A stretch of DNA of 64,000 nt from Rhodospirillaceae bacterium SYSU D60007. Lineage in GTDB: Bacteria; Pseudomonadota; Alphaproteobacteria; Reyranellales; Reyranellaceae. Position 1 is the stretch's first letter, and each line of letters starts with the position of its first letter. Below the pieces are notes generated by a model. It was given only the letters and a program-made list of their open reading frames with translations. It was not told the origin of the DNA and did not search any database. Location of the stretch: positions 1 to 64,000 of the forward strand of contig QOCQ01000002.1 of NCBI GenBank assembly GCA_003574685.1. The letters are read 5' to 3'. This document shows, in pieces, positions 1 through 7,932 of this stretch. Made by a program: the position numbers and the translations under genes.

Positions 1-1004
1 CCGAAGCGCTGAGGCGCGAACTGGATGCGGCCCGCCGGACGACCGAGATGCAGACCGCCGCCTCGGGCAAATCAGCCGAGGAAGCGGAGCAGGCCCGGCA
101 GGCCGCAGTACGCGCCGCCGAGGAACTACGGCAGGCCCTGTCGCAGGAGCGCCAGAAGGCCGAAGCGCTGGCGCGCGAACTGGATGCGGCGCGACGGGCC
201 GCCGAGACGCAGACCGCAGCCTCGGGCAAATCGGTTGAGGAAGCGGAACAGGCCAGGCAGGCGGCGGTGCGCATTGCCGCCGAGCTGCGACAGGCCTTGC
301 TGGAGAAGCACAAGCAGGCCGAGGCGCTGGCGCGCGAACTCGACGCCGCGCGACTTGCGGCCGGCACGCAAACGGCAGCCGCCACCCAATCCGCCGATGT
401 GGCGGACCAGGCGCGGCAGGCTGCCGAACGCCTCGTCGCCGAACTGCGGCAGACGCTGCTGGAGGAGCGCAAGAAAACCGAGGTGCTGGCGCAGGAGGTT
501 GACACCGCGCGTCGCGCCGCCGAAGCGCAGACCGCAGCCGCTGCCAAATCCGCCGATGAAGCGGAACAGGCCCGGCAGGCTGCCGCGCGTGCTGCGGAGG
601 ACTTGCGGCAGGCGCTGTTGCAGGAGCGCGAAAGGGCCGAAGCGCTGGCACGCGAGCTGGTTGCGGCCCGCCGTGCGGTCGAGACCCAGACCGCCGCTTC
701 GGGCAAGTCAGCCGATGAGGCACCGCAGGCGCGGCTCGCGGCGGAACGCAGCGCTGAAGAAATGCGCCAGGCGCTCTTGCAGCAGCGCGAGAAAGCCGAG
801 GCTCTGGCGCGCGAGCTGGCGGCTGCGCAGCGCACGATCGAGACACACGCGGCCGCGACACAGGACTCCGATCGCCGGCTCGCCCAGATGCAGGAAGATG
901 TCAGGATGGCGGCAGCCGCCTATCGACAGGCGCTGGCAGAAGAACAGCAGCGGGCCCGCACGCTGCAGGCCGAGCTGGCGATTGCCCGGCGAACGACGAC
1001 GGAG
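1..1004 (+). repeat. Tandem 159-bp in-frame repeats
   Basis: Units starting at 51, 210, 369, 528, 687 and 846 have a constant 159-bp period (53 codons), and part of another unit precedes base 51. Units 1, 2 and 5 share the start CAGACCGC(C/A)GC(C/T)TCGGGCAA. Later units diverge, the last one most. Period and frame are strictly kept, so the array evolved as coding sequence by unequal recombination or slippage. Confidence 0.85.
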
Positions 1005-1376
1005 CCTGCCGCCGCCAGCGGACCGGCACCAAACGTGAGCCAGGCCCGAACCACCGCGCCAGCGAATGCGGCGCAACCGGCTGCCCTGCCACTGGACCCC
1101 GCCAGCAGCGCGGAAGCGGCAAGGCTCATCGCGCGGGCCGGCGAGCTGCTCGCGCAAGGCAATATCGGCGCGGCGCGCATCGTGCTGGAGCGGGCCGTGG
1201 AGCTGGGCAGTGTCCAGGCGGTGTTCGCGCTGGCCGAAACCCATGATCCGCTGGTGCTGACGAAATGGCAGACGCTTGGCACGCAAAGCGATGCGGCCAG
1301 AGCGCGCGAACTCTATGCCCGGGCGCTGGCAGGCGGCATCCAGGATGCGGCGGCCCGGCTGGAGGCATTGCAGTAG
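1..1376 (+). CDS. Long alanine-rich coiled-coil repeat protein with Sel1/TPR-like tail (5' end outside window)
   Basis: The reading frame is open from base 3 to the TAG at 1374-1376, so the start lies upstream. About 330 residues are a 53-residue repeat rich in A, E, Q and R (typical core EEAEQARQAA, ending AEALARELDAAR). This composition predicts a long continuous coiled coil. The last repeat is more diverged, followed by a short A/P-rich linker. The last ~90 residues have the helix pattern of TPR/Sel1-like repeats (AGELLAQGNIGAARIVLERA, later ARELYARALAGG), a domain usually used for protein binding. No signal peptide can be judged because the N-terminus is missing. Function is unknown; a structural or scaffold role is only a guess. 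The TAXI gene follows 54 bp downstream on the same strand. Confidence 0.8.
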   Translation, partial: EALRRELDAARRTTEMQTAASGKSAEEAEQARQAAVRAAEELRQALSQERQKAEALARELDAARRAAETQTAASGKSVEEAEQARQAAVRIAAELRQALLEKHKQAEALARELDAARLAAGTQTAAATQSADVADQARQAAERLVAELRQTLLEERKKTEVLAQEVDTARRAAEAQTAAAAKSADEAEQARQAAARAAEDLRQALLQERERAEALARELVAARRAVETQTAASGKSADEAPQARLAAERSAEEMRQALLQQREKAEALARELAAAQRTIETHAAATQDSDRRLAQMQEDVRMAAAAYRQALAEEQQRARTLQAELAIARRTTTEPAAASGPAPNVSQARTTAPANAAQPAALPLDPASSAEAARLIARAGELLAQGNIGAARIVLERAVELGSVQAVFALAETHDPLVLTKWQTLGTQSDAARARELYARALAGGIQDAAARLEALQ

Positions 1377-1430
1377 CAACCGGTCGGCGTTGCGCCAATG
1401 CAACGGGACCGACACTCGGGGGAGTCATCC

Positions 1431-2453
1431 ATGAAGAGTATCCGCGCACCGCGCCTTTTGCGCCTGCTGGCCGCCGTCTGCGCGCCAGTCATCGTCATGC
1501 TGCAGCCTGTGACCGCCGACGCCCAGGCGCAGGGGCAGCGACGCAACACGAGCTACGACCAGCTCAAGGACAAGGCCAATGCCTGGACCGTAGGCATCGC
1601 CGGCGGGCTGATCGAGGGCACGCCGCTGCGGCTGGCGGCGGAGATGGCGCGGGTTGTCGATGACGGGCCCAACATGCATTTGCTGCCGATCGTCACGCGC
1701 GGGGCGACCGAGAACCTGAACTCGCTGCTCTATCTGCGCGGCGTGGACCTGGCGATCATCAACTCCGACGCGCTTGAGGAGTACAAGGCGCAGATCGCCG
1801 AGATCCAGCGGCACGTCGCCTATCTGCTCAATCTCTTTCCGGCCGAGCTGCATATTTTCGTGCGGCCGGAGATCCGCACGCTGGAGGATCTCGCCGGCAA
1901 GAAGGTGAACTTCAATACGCAGGGCACCGCCGTCGCCTATACCGGCCCGCTGGTCTTCAGCCGGCTTGGCATCGCCATCGAGAAGACCTTCATTCCTCAT
2001 CCGGTCGCCCTCCAGCAGCTACGCAAGGGCGAGATGGACGCCGTCGTCTTCATCACCTCCAAGCCGATCGATGCCTTTCTCAAGGGCAGATGGGAGCCCG
2101 GCTTCAAGTTCCTGCCGCTGGCCTATGACAGGCGGTTCGAGGACTACTATCTGCCGGCGGCGCTCGACAGCAACGACTACCCCAACCTGATCGAAGCCGG
2201 CGGGCGCGTGCCGACGATCGCGGTGCCGACCACGCTCGTCGCCTATAACTGGCCGCCGGGCACGAACCGCTACCAGCGCGTCGCACGATTCACGGATCTG
2301 CTGTTCTCGCGGATCAATCGTCTGCAGGGGCCGGGTTTCGACGCGAAATGGAAATCGATCAACCTCGCCGCGACGGTTCCCGGCCTCACCCGCTTCCCGG
2401 CGGCCCAGGAGTGGCTTGACCGCGAGGCGCGCAAGCCGCAGGCATCGCGATGA
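1431..2453 (+). CDS. TAXI family TRAP-type solute-binding protein
   Basis: This 340-aa protein has an N-terminal signal peptide (basic MKSIRAPRLLR, hydrophobic stretch to about residue 25, alanine-rich cleavage region near 30-33). The mature part matches the TAXI group of periplasmic binding proteins: an early glycine-rich loop, a TRGATENLNSLLYLRGVDLA segment, and later FITSKPIDAFLKG. TAXI proteins normally deliver small carboxylates to a fused TRAP permease (DctQM type). No permease gene lies within the window, so this is an orphan or works with a distant permease. The ATG at 1431 was chosen because CGGGGGA precedes it and the signal peptide starts there. The stop overlaps the next ATG (ATGA). 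The ligand is unknown. Confidence 0.85.
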   Translation: MKSIRAPRLLRLLAAVCAPVIVMLQPVTADAQAQGQRRNTSYDQLKDKANAWTVGIAGGLIEGTPLRLAAEMARVVDDGPNMHLLPIVTRGATENLNSLLYLRGVDLAIINSDALEEYKAQIAEIQRHVAYLLNLFPAELHIFVRPEIRTLEDLAGKKVNFNTQGTAVAYTGPLVFSRLGIAIEKTFIPHPVALQQLRKGEMDAVVFITSKPIDAFLKGRWEPGFKFLPLAYDRRFEDYYLPAALDSNDYPNLIEAGGRVPTIAVPTTLVAYNWPPGTNRYQRVARFTDLLFSRINRLQGPGFDAKWKSINLAATVPGLTRFPAAQEWLDREARKPQASR

Positions 2454-3094
2454 ACCCGATGACGCTGCCGCTGTCGGTCGTGGCGCTGGGCATCATCAGC
2501 CCGGTGGTGCTCGCCGAGGGCGGCAGCGATCCGATGAGCCAGTTGCGTGCCTGCGCGCAGCTCGAGGCCACTGCCCGCCTGCAGTGCCTGGAGAAACTGT
2601 CGAAGGACATTGCACCGCCCCCGCCTGCGGTGCCGCCGGCACGGTCTCCGGCTGCCGACAACTGGCTCATCACCGAAACGACATCGCCGGTCGACTATAC
2701 CCCGATCGTTGTCGCTATCAGGCGCGCGCTCGCAGAACATGATTCTGCGATCGCCCAGCTTTCCGTTCATTGCCGCTCCGGCCGCACCGACCTGGTGCTC
2801 GCCGGCCCGGCCGTGGTGCCTGTCGATGTCGCCGCCATCTCGCTGCGCGCCGGTGCCGGCGAGCCTGTCACCCTGGCAGCCGCAGCGCCGGCATCCGGCC
2901 CCGGTGTCGCCATCAGGGGCGACGTGGTCGCCGTGCTGCGCTCGCTGCCAGAGGGCGGCAACCTGACGGTGCAGATCGCCACCCGGCGCGGCGGGACGTA
3001 CGAAGGACGGTTCTCGCTGCAGGGACTGGCGGTCGTTCGCAACAAGGTGTCGGCTGCGTGCCAGTGGCCCGCCGCTGCACCGCTACGCAACTGA
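2450..3094 (+). CDS. Hypothetical exported protein with N-terminal cysteine pair
   Basis: This 214-aa protein overlaps the TAXI gene by ATGA, so the two are probably translationally coupled. It has a hydrophobic N-terminus (PLSVVALGIISPVVLAEGG) like a signal peptide. A short cysteine pair motif follows (LRACAQLEATARLQCLEKLS), like the C-x(n)-RLxCYD motif at the start of several periplasmic proteins, including VasI-type proteins. A proline-rich linker (PPPPAVPPARSP) leads into a beta-rich C-terminal half with a late cysteine. I do not recognise a named family. Its position suggests a periplasmic partner of the binding protein, but that is inference only. Confidence 0.7.
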   Translation: MNPMTLPLSVVALGIISPVVLAEGGSDPMSQLRACAQLEATARLQCLEKLSKDIAPPPPAVPPARSPAADNWLITETTSPVDYTPIVVAIRRALAEHDSAIAQLSVHCRSGRTDLVLAGPAVVPVDVAAISLRAGAGEPVTLAAAAPASGPGVAIRGDVVAVLRSLPEGGNLTVQIATRRGGTYEGRFSLQGLAVVRNKVSAACQWPAAAPLRN

Positions 3095-3126
3095 TGTTTA
3101 TCGGGCGCTCATCACAGGAGACAGAG

Positions 3127-3630
3127 ATGCATTGTTATCGGAAGGTCACGACGGCAGCGGTTGCCGGAGTCTTTGCGCTGCTCGTCGTTGCGCCGCAGGC
3201 CATCGCGCAGCCGAAGAGCACAGCGCCCGCACAGTCGACCGCCCCGCGGACGACGGTGAAGACGCCGCACCGCCTTGTGCTGCAGGTCAACACCAACGAG
3301 CCGGCAACGATGAATCTGGCGCTGAACAACGCGGCCAACGTCGTGCAGTACTATAAGGATCTCGGCGAAGAGGTGGAGATCGAGATCGTCACCTTCGGTC
3401 CGGGCCTGCACATGCTGCGCGACGACACCTCGCCGGTGAAGGACCGGATCGCGGCCATGGCGCAGCGCATGCCGGCGATCGCGTTCAAGGCCTGCGGCAA
3501 TACGCAGGGCAACATGCAGAAGGCCGAAGAAAAGGAAGTGCGCCTTATCCCGCAGGCAAGCGTCGTGAAGTCGGGCGTGGTGCGCTTGATGGAACGGCAG
3601 GAGCAGGGCTGGACGTACATCCGGCCGTAG
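3127..3630 (+). CDS. DsrE-family protein, exported
   Basis: This 167-aa protein starts at the ATG behind a good CAGGAGAC ribosome site. Residues 1-30 form a signal peptide (hydrophobic AGVFALLVVAPQAIAQ). The mature part has the DsrE/DsrF-like fold pattern: a first beta strand (HRLVLQVNTNEP), an alpha region (NNAANVVQYYKDLGEEVEIE), FGPGLHMLRDD and the conserved cysteine segment FKACGNTQGN. DsrE-like proteins carry or relay sulfur in some pathways; exported relatives of unknown role are common in Proteobacteria. The single cysteine of KACGNT is present. It ends one base before the stop of the convergent DUF2783 gene. Family is well supported; role is not. Confidence 0.85.
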   Translation: MHCYRKVTTAAVAGVFALLVVAPQAIAQPKSTAPAQSTAPRTTVKTPHRLVLQVNTNEPATMNLALNNAANVVQYYKDLGEEVEIEIVTFGPGLHMLRDDTSPVKDRIAAMAQRMPAIAFKACGNTQGNMQKAEEKEVRLIPQASVVKSGVVRLMERQEQGWTYIRP

Positions 3631-3631
3631 G

Positions 3632-3838
3632 TCAGGCCGGCGGCGCTAGGCCGGCACGGGCGGCGGCGATGGCCTCGCGGATGACCGACTCGTCGCCGAC
3701 ATGGTTGGCCAGCAGCAGGATCAGGCGCGCGTCCAGCGCGCGGCACTGCGCCTCGTCGAGGCCTTTGTGCGCATCGACGACCAGGTTGTAGACGTCGTCG
3801 GGGCTGGCCAGGTTCGGCTCGCGCTTCAGGGCCACCAT
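3632..3838 (-). CDS. DUF2783 domain protein
   Basis: This 68-aa protein is last in a four-gene minus-strand operon. The pattern PNLASPDDVYNLVVDAHKGL, then ALDARLILLLANHVGDESVI and a final AIAAAR, matches the short DUF2783 family, which often sits directly after FAD-dependent monooxygenase genes of aromatic breakdown clusters. The ATG at 3838 follows GAGGAA with good spacing and lies 10 bp after the monooxygenase stop. Function is unknown; a small accessory protein of the oxygenase is plausible from context. Confidence 0.85.
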   Translation of the reverse strand: MVALKREPNLASPDDVYNLVVDAHKGLDEAQCRALDARLILLLANHVGDESVIREAIAAARAGLAPPA

Positions 3839-3848
3839 CGCATATTCC

Positions 3849-5504
3849 TCAGTTGCCGGTGGCGCGCCGCAGGGCTTCGGCCAGGGCATGCATATCAAGC
3901 GAGCGCCAGCGGCCGGCGACCACCTGGTCGGGGCGGACAAGGTATGTCGTGCCGGGCCGCGCATCGCAGCGGCGCGCCAGCAGCCTGTCGCGATCGCGCA
4001 GCAGGGTCCAGCCGGCCGGCGCCCGGTCCGCGTCGCCGATCGCGAAACATTCGACCGGAACGGCCGGGCTCGACAGGTCGCGCGGCGCTGCCGGAAGTGC
4101 CGTCGTAGAATCGCTGAAGGCCACGACAGCGAAACGTCCGGCGACCGCTTCCGTCGCCCAGGTCCCGGCACCGTTGGCCAGCGGCGCATCGGGCAGGACG
4201 TCACCCGGAACCGGCGCGGTGCTCCAGTCGCCACCATCACAGCGCGCATGCAGCGGCGACTCGGGACAGCATGTCGGACGCGACAGGCGGCCGCTGTTGA
4301 CCATGGCGCGGGCGAACGGGAAGTCGCGTGCCAGATCGAGGACTGCGTCGCGGAAGGCCTGGCTGGCCGGGAATTTCGGCGTAATGAAATCGGTGCTGCG
4401 CGTGGACTGGCGGATGTTCTCGCGCGCGGCCTGGAGGCGCTCGATGCTGTAGCTCTCCAGCAGCGATGCCGGCGCGGCGCCCTTCAGGACAAGAGCGAGC
4501 TTCCAGCCGAGATTGTCGGCGTCCTGCACGCCCGAGTTGCCACCGCGCGCGCCGAAGGGTGAGACGACGTGTGCGGCATCGCCCGCGAAGATCACCCGGC
4601 CGTGCACGAAGCGCTGCAACGTGCGGCACGTGAACTTGTAGACGCTGGTCCATTCGTGCTCCCACTGCACATCCGGGCCGAACATCATGCGCAGGCGACG
4701 GTCGATGTTCTCGACCTTGCGCTCCTCCTCGGCGTCGGCGTCGCGGCCGAGCTGGAAATCGACGCGATAGACATTGTCGGCCTGGCGGTGCAGCAGCACC
4801 GAGTTTGCAGGATGGAACGGCGGATAGAACCAGTAGCGACGGATGTTGGGCAGGTCGGCCGTCATCCGGATGTCGGCGATCAGGAACTGGTCGTCGAACA
4901 CCTCGCCCTCGTAGGGAAGCTGAAGCTGGCTGCGCACCGTGCTGCGCACGCCATCGCAGGCCACCAGCCAGCCGGCGCGCAGCGTGTAGCGTCCGTCGGG
5001 CGTTTCGACATCGACCGCCACATGGTCGTTGGCCGGCCGCACGCCCGTCACCTTGTTGCGGAAACGCAGGTCGATGCCGGGGACTTCCTGGCAGCGCTCG
5101 ATCAGGAACTGCTCGCAGTAGTATTGCTGGAGGTTGATGAAGGCCGGGAAGCGCTGGCCCGGCTCGGGCTGCATGTTGAAGCTGTAGATCTGGCGGTCGC
5201 CGACATAGACCTCGCCGGTCGTCCAGGTAACACCCTTGGCCACCATGCGGTCGGACACCCCCAACCGGTGCCAGATCTCGAGCGTGCGCTGCGCCTGGCA
5301 GATCGAGCGGCTGCCGACGCTGACCGTATCGTCCTCGTCCAGCACGCAGACCGGGACGTCCTTCAGGGCGAGATCGAGGGCCAGCGTCAGTCCGACGAGG
5401 CCGGCGCCGACAATCACCACCGGGTACGTGTGGCCGGCGCAGGCCGGGACCGAGAGTTCGGGCGGCGGGCTCCAGGCGTACTTGGGATAGACGTAGCTGG
5501 CCAT
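3849..5504 (-). CDS. FAD-dependent aromatic-ring monooxygenase (MhpA/TfdB-like)
   Basis: This 551-aa protein has the three marks of class A flavoprotein hydroxylases: the dinucleotide motif GAGLVG at residues 33-38, the CDGVRS motif near 183-188 and the FAD ribityl-binding GDAAHVVSPFGARGGN near 308-323. The last ~170 residues would be the thioredoxin-like C-terminal domain of the 3-(3-hydroxyphenyl)propionate and phenol hydroxylase group. Such enzymes use NAD(P)H and O2 to hydroxylate phenolic rings. The ATG at 5504 (MASYVYPKYAW) is preferred over the longer frame, which runs into the upstream gene. It sits 10 bp after the MBL gene and 10 bp before DUF2783. The substrate cannot be told from sequence. 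Confidence 0.88.
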   Translation of the reverse strand: MASYVYPKYAWSPPPELSVPACAGHTYPVVIVGAGLVGLTLALDLALKDVPVCVLDEDDTVSVGSRSICQAQRTLEIWHRLGVSDRMVAKGVTWTTGEVYVGDRQIYSFNMQPEPGQRFPAFINLQQYYCEQFLIERCQEVPGIDLRFRNKVTGVRPANDHVAVDVETPDGRYTLRAGWLVACDGVRSTVRSQLQLPYEGEVFDDQFLIADIRMTADLPNIRRYWFYPPFHPANSVLLHRQADNVYRVDFQLGRDADAEEERKVENIDRRLRMMFGPDVQWEHEWTSVYKFTCRTLQRFVHGRVIFAGDAAHVVSPFGARGGNSGVQDADNLGWKLALVLKGAAPASLLESYSIERLQAARENIRQSTRSTDFITPKFPASQAFRDAVLDLARDFPFARAMVNSGRLSRPTCCPESPLHARCDGGDWSTAPVPGDVLPDAPLANGAGTWATEAVAGRFAVVAFSDSTTALPAAPRDLSSPAVPVECFAIGDADRAPAGWTLLRDRDRLLARRCDARPGTTYLVRPDQVVAGRWRSLDMHALAEALRRATGN

Positions 5505-5514
5505 GAGCGGCCCG

Positions 5515-6462
5515 CTATTCCAGCGACTTCCACATCTCGATGTCGCGCTCGGCCGTCCAGATCCGCGGATGCTCGATGCCTTTGGCCTCGTCGTAGGCGC
5601 GGGACACATCGAACGGCATGCAGTGCTGGAAGATCACCCAGTTGCCGTAGCGCGGGCTGAGCTTCGCCATCGCTGCGTCGTAGGCAGCCTTCAGGTCGCC
5701 GCCGGCCTGCGCCCGCTTCTTCACCTCGTCGTAGAGTTCGGTGAGGAAGGCCTGCGTGCCTGCCAGCCCCTGTTCTACAGCTTCCGGCGTCACCAGCGCC
5801 TCACCGCGGCCGGGCACCAGCGCCACGGCCTTCATGTCGCGCAGCTTCTGGAGGGTCTGCGGCCAGTCCTCGAAATAGGCGTCGCCGGCATAGGGTGTGG
5901 CGCCGAACTCGACCAGATCGCCGGAGAACAGCACCTTCTCTTCCGGCAGCCAGGCGATGGTGTCGCCCTTGGTGTGGCCGCGGCCGGCGTGAATGATGTC
6001 GACCTGCAGCTTGCCCAGCCACACTGTCATGCGCTCGCTGAACGTGATCGTGGGCCAGGTCAGGCCCGGGATCGACTCGGCGTCGCGAAACAGCCGCGGG
6101 AAGCGCTGGAACTCCGACTTCCAGTCCTGCATGCCGCGCTCGACGATCAGCTCGCGCGTGGCTTCGCTGGCGATGATGTGCTCGGCGCCGTAGGCCGACG
6201 CTCCCAGCACCCGCACGGCATGGTAGTGGCTCAGCACCACATAGCGGATGGGCTTGTCGCTGACCGTGCGGATGCGTTCGATCACCTGGCGGGCCATGGC
6301 CGGCGTCGCCTGGGTATCCAGCACCATGACGCTGTCATCGCCGATGATGATGCCGGTGTTGGGATCGCCCTCGGCGGTAAACGCGTAGGCATGCTCCGAC
6401 AGCCGGCTGAAGGTGATCTTCTTGTCGTCCAGGTCCGCCTGCGAGGCGAAAGCCTTGGCCAT
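5515..6462 (-). CDS. Metallo-beta-lactamase-fold protein with degenerate metal motif
   Basis: This 315-aa protein starts at the ATG behind AGGAGAAC. The MBL fold is clear: DDSVMVLDTQAT, a strand then SHYHAVRVLG, GRGHTKGD and FSGDLVEFG. The usual HxHxDH motif is replaced by H79-Y-H81-A-V83-R84. H163 and D182 are kept, but the late PGHG motif reads PGRGE near 218-222. So the ligands of the first zinc site (H79, H81, H163) remain, while the second site has lost Asp, His and the late His. It may bind one metal or act on an unusual substrate. It is second in the operon with the monooxygenase. A hydrolase role in a catabolic pathway is inference. Confidence 0.85.
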   Translation of the reverse strand: MAKAFASQADLDDKKITFSRLSEHAYAFTAEGDPNTGIIIGDDSVMVLDTQATPAMARQVIERIRTVSDKPIRYVVLSHYHAVRVLGASAYGAEHIIASEATRELIVERGMQDWKSEFQRFPRLFRDAESIPGLTWPTITFSERMTVWLGKLQVDIIHAGRGHTKGDTIAWLPEEKVLFSGDLVEFGATPYAGDAYFEDWPQTLQKLRDMKAVALVPGRGEALVTPEAVEQGLAGTQAFLTELYDEVKKRAQAGGDLKAAYDAAMAKLSPRYGNWVIFQHCMPFDVSRAYDEAKGIEHPRIWTAERDIEMWKSLE

Positions 6463-6489
6463 CGTCGTTCTCCTCTCTGCCATGCGCCC

Positions 6490-7542
6490 TTACAGCGTGG
6501 GATCGAGCTTCAGGTACTTGTACCGGTCCGTCGAACGCACGAGCACGTCCTCGGGTATGCCGTCCCGCTCGATGCCGAGCTTCACCGTGGAGCCGCTGGT
6601 GCCGGACGCCCACAACTTGCGATAGAAGTCGGCCACCGCCTCGACTTCCGTGCCGGCCACGTCGCGGATGATGTCGCCGCGGCGCAGCCCCGCCAGCTCT
6701 GCCGGGCTGCCTGGCGAGACATAGGCAATGATCAGCCGCCCCTGCACTTCCTGGGTATAGACGCCGATCCATGGCTTGGAGCCCGGCGGGCGCCTGCCCT
6801 CGCGCATGAGATCGTAGATCGGCTTCAGCCGGTTGATGGGAATGAACATGTTTCCCGGCAACGTGCCGCCATGCGCGCGGTAGGCATCGCCGACAAACAG
6901 CGAGCCGATGCCCAGCAGGCTGCCGTCGTCGCCCAGCAGGGCGGCACCGCCGAACAGACCGAACGGCGGTGACGTGAAAACCGCATTCTCAAGCAGATAT
7001 TCCCAGTAGCCGGCGAACTCGCGCCGGTCCACCACAACCGCGCGCTGGGCCATGTCTTCGCCGCCATGCCCCGCAACGGTGACCACGTCCCGGAACTTCA
7101 GCACATCCGAATCGCCGAAAGGCAGGGGTTTGGCACGCAGCGGAATGGCCGTACGCAACAAGCCGAAGCCCGACTCATAGTCGTAGGCGAGCACGGTTGC
7201 CGAGACGCGCCGGCCGCCGGCTTCGATGATCTCGACCGAGTCGGCTTCCATGATCAGGTAGCCGACCGTCAGGACAAGACCTTCCTCGCCAATCACCACC
7301 CCATGCCCGGCCCGCTCGGTACCCAGCTGCTCGGCCGAGCGCGCCGTGGGCGGAATGGCTGCCCGCAGCGCAACCACAGAGGTCAGGGCGCGCTGAACCG
7401 GATCGGGCAGCCGCACGCGCTCGTTCTGCGGACCGCCCGGCTGGTCGGACTGCTGGGCCTCCGCCGATCCGTTCAGGAAGACCGGCACCAGGCTGGCAAT
7501 GGCGATACTGCGCCATTTCGATTTGTTTCCCTGCCGCGGCAT
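6490..7542 (-). CDS. Exported HtrA/DegP-like PDZ protein lacking the catalytic triad
   Basis: This 350-aa protein has a signal peptide (MPRQGNKSKWRSIAIA... cleaved near SAEA, residue 29), a trypsin-like domain at about 45-245 and a PDZ domain at about 255-340 (PWIGVYTQEV, VSPGSPAELAGLRRGDIIRD). The fold landmarks align with DegP-type proteases but the triad is gone: the His position in VLTVGYLI reads Tyr95, the Asp position in DYESGFGLL reads Gly125, and GNSGGAL is GLFGGAAL with Phe197 for Ser. It is thus probably a non-catalytic, peptide-binding protein in the periplasm. The ATG at 7542 follows AGAGGAGGG. It leads the operon; the MBL gene starts 27 bp downstream. Confidence 0.85.
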   Translation of the reverse strand: MPRQGNKSKWRSIAIASLVPVFLNGSAEAQQSDQPGGPQNERVRLPDPVQRALTSVVALRAAIPPTARSAEQLGTERAGHGVVIGEEGLVLTVGYLIMEADSVEIIEAGGRRVSATVLAYDYESGFGLLRTAIPLRAKPLPFGDSDVLKFRDVVTVAGHGGEDMAQRAVVVDRREFAGYWEYLLENAVFTSPPFGLFGGAALLGDDGSLLGIGSLFVGDAYRAHGGTLPGNMFIPINRLKPIYDLMREGRRPPGSKPWIGVYTQEVQGRLIIAYVSPGSPAELAGLRRGDIIRDVAGTEVEAVADFYRKLWASGTSGSTVKLGIERDGIPEDVLVRSTDRYKYLKLDPTL

Positions 7543-7932
7543 CGTGCCCTCCTCTGCCGGCACGGCACTGCTGCACATTAACCGGAACCGGCAAAAGGTT
7601 AGCACGATCGCGGTGCAGTGAAAGATGTTCGGGCCGGCAACACTCGGCGCTGGCACCCCTGCCATTGCAGCAAAGCGAAAGAATTCGGGCAAAAAGCGTC
7701 CGTCAAACTGTTGTCAGTCAGGATCCTTGTCCGCCGCGGCGCTGGCAGGGCCGCAACTTCCGTGGCGGTGGTGCGTTGGCAGATTGCAAGCGCTCTGCAG
7801 CGGGCGCAGGGCTGTCCGGAGCGGCGACCAGACCGGCTCGCCGATATCCGGCTTGCCACGATTGACCAGAAGCCTGCGCACCGGTCCTGCCGGCCGCCGG
7901 CGCGTTCAGTCGCAATATGATGGAGAGAGCCT
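7543..7932. other. Divergent intergenic region, 390 bp
   Basis: This region separates the minus-strand operon (start 7542) from the plus-strand PRC-barrel gene (start 7933), so it should hold promoters in both directions. I see no convincing ORF, RNA gene or repeat in it. The short open frames here overlap in both strands and lack ribosome sites or family features. Confidence 0.5.

Noticed and set aside
1-1004. Possible CRISPR array because of regular spacing
   Set aside because: Units are 159 bp, all in one coding frame, with no short repeat/unique spacer structure.
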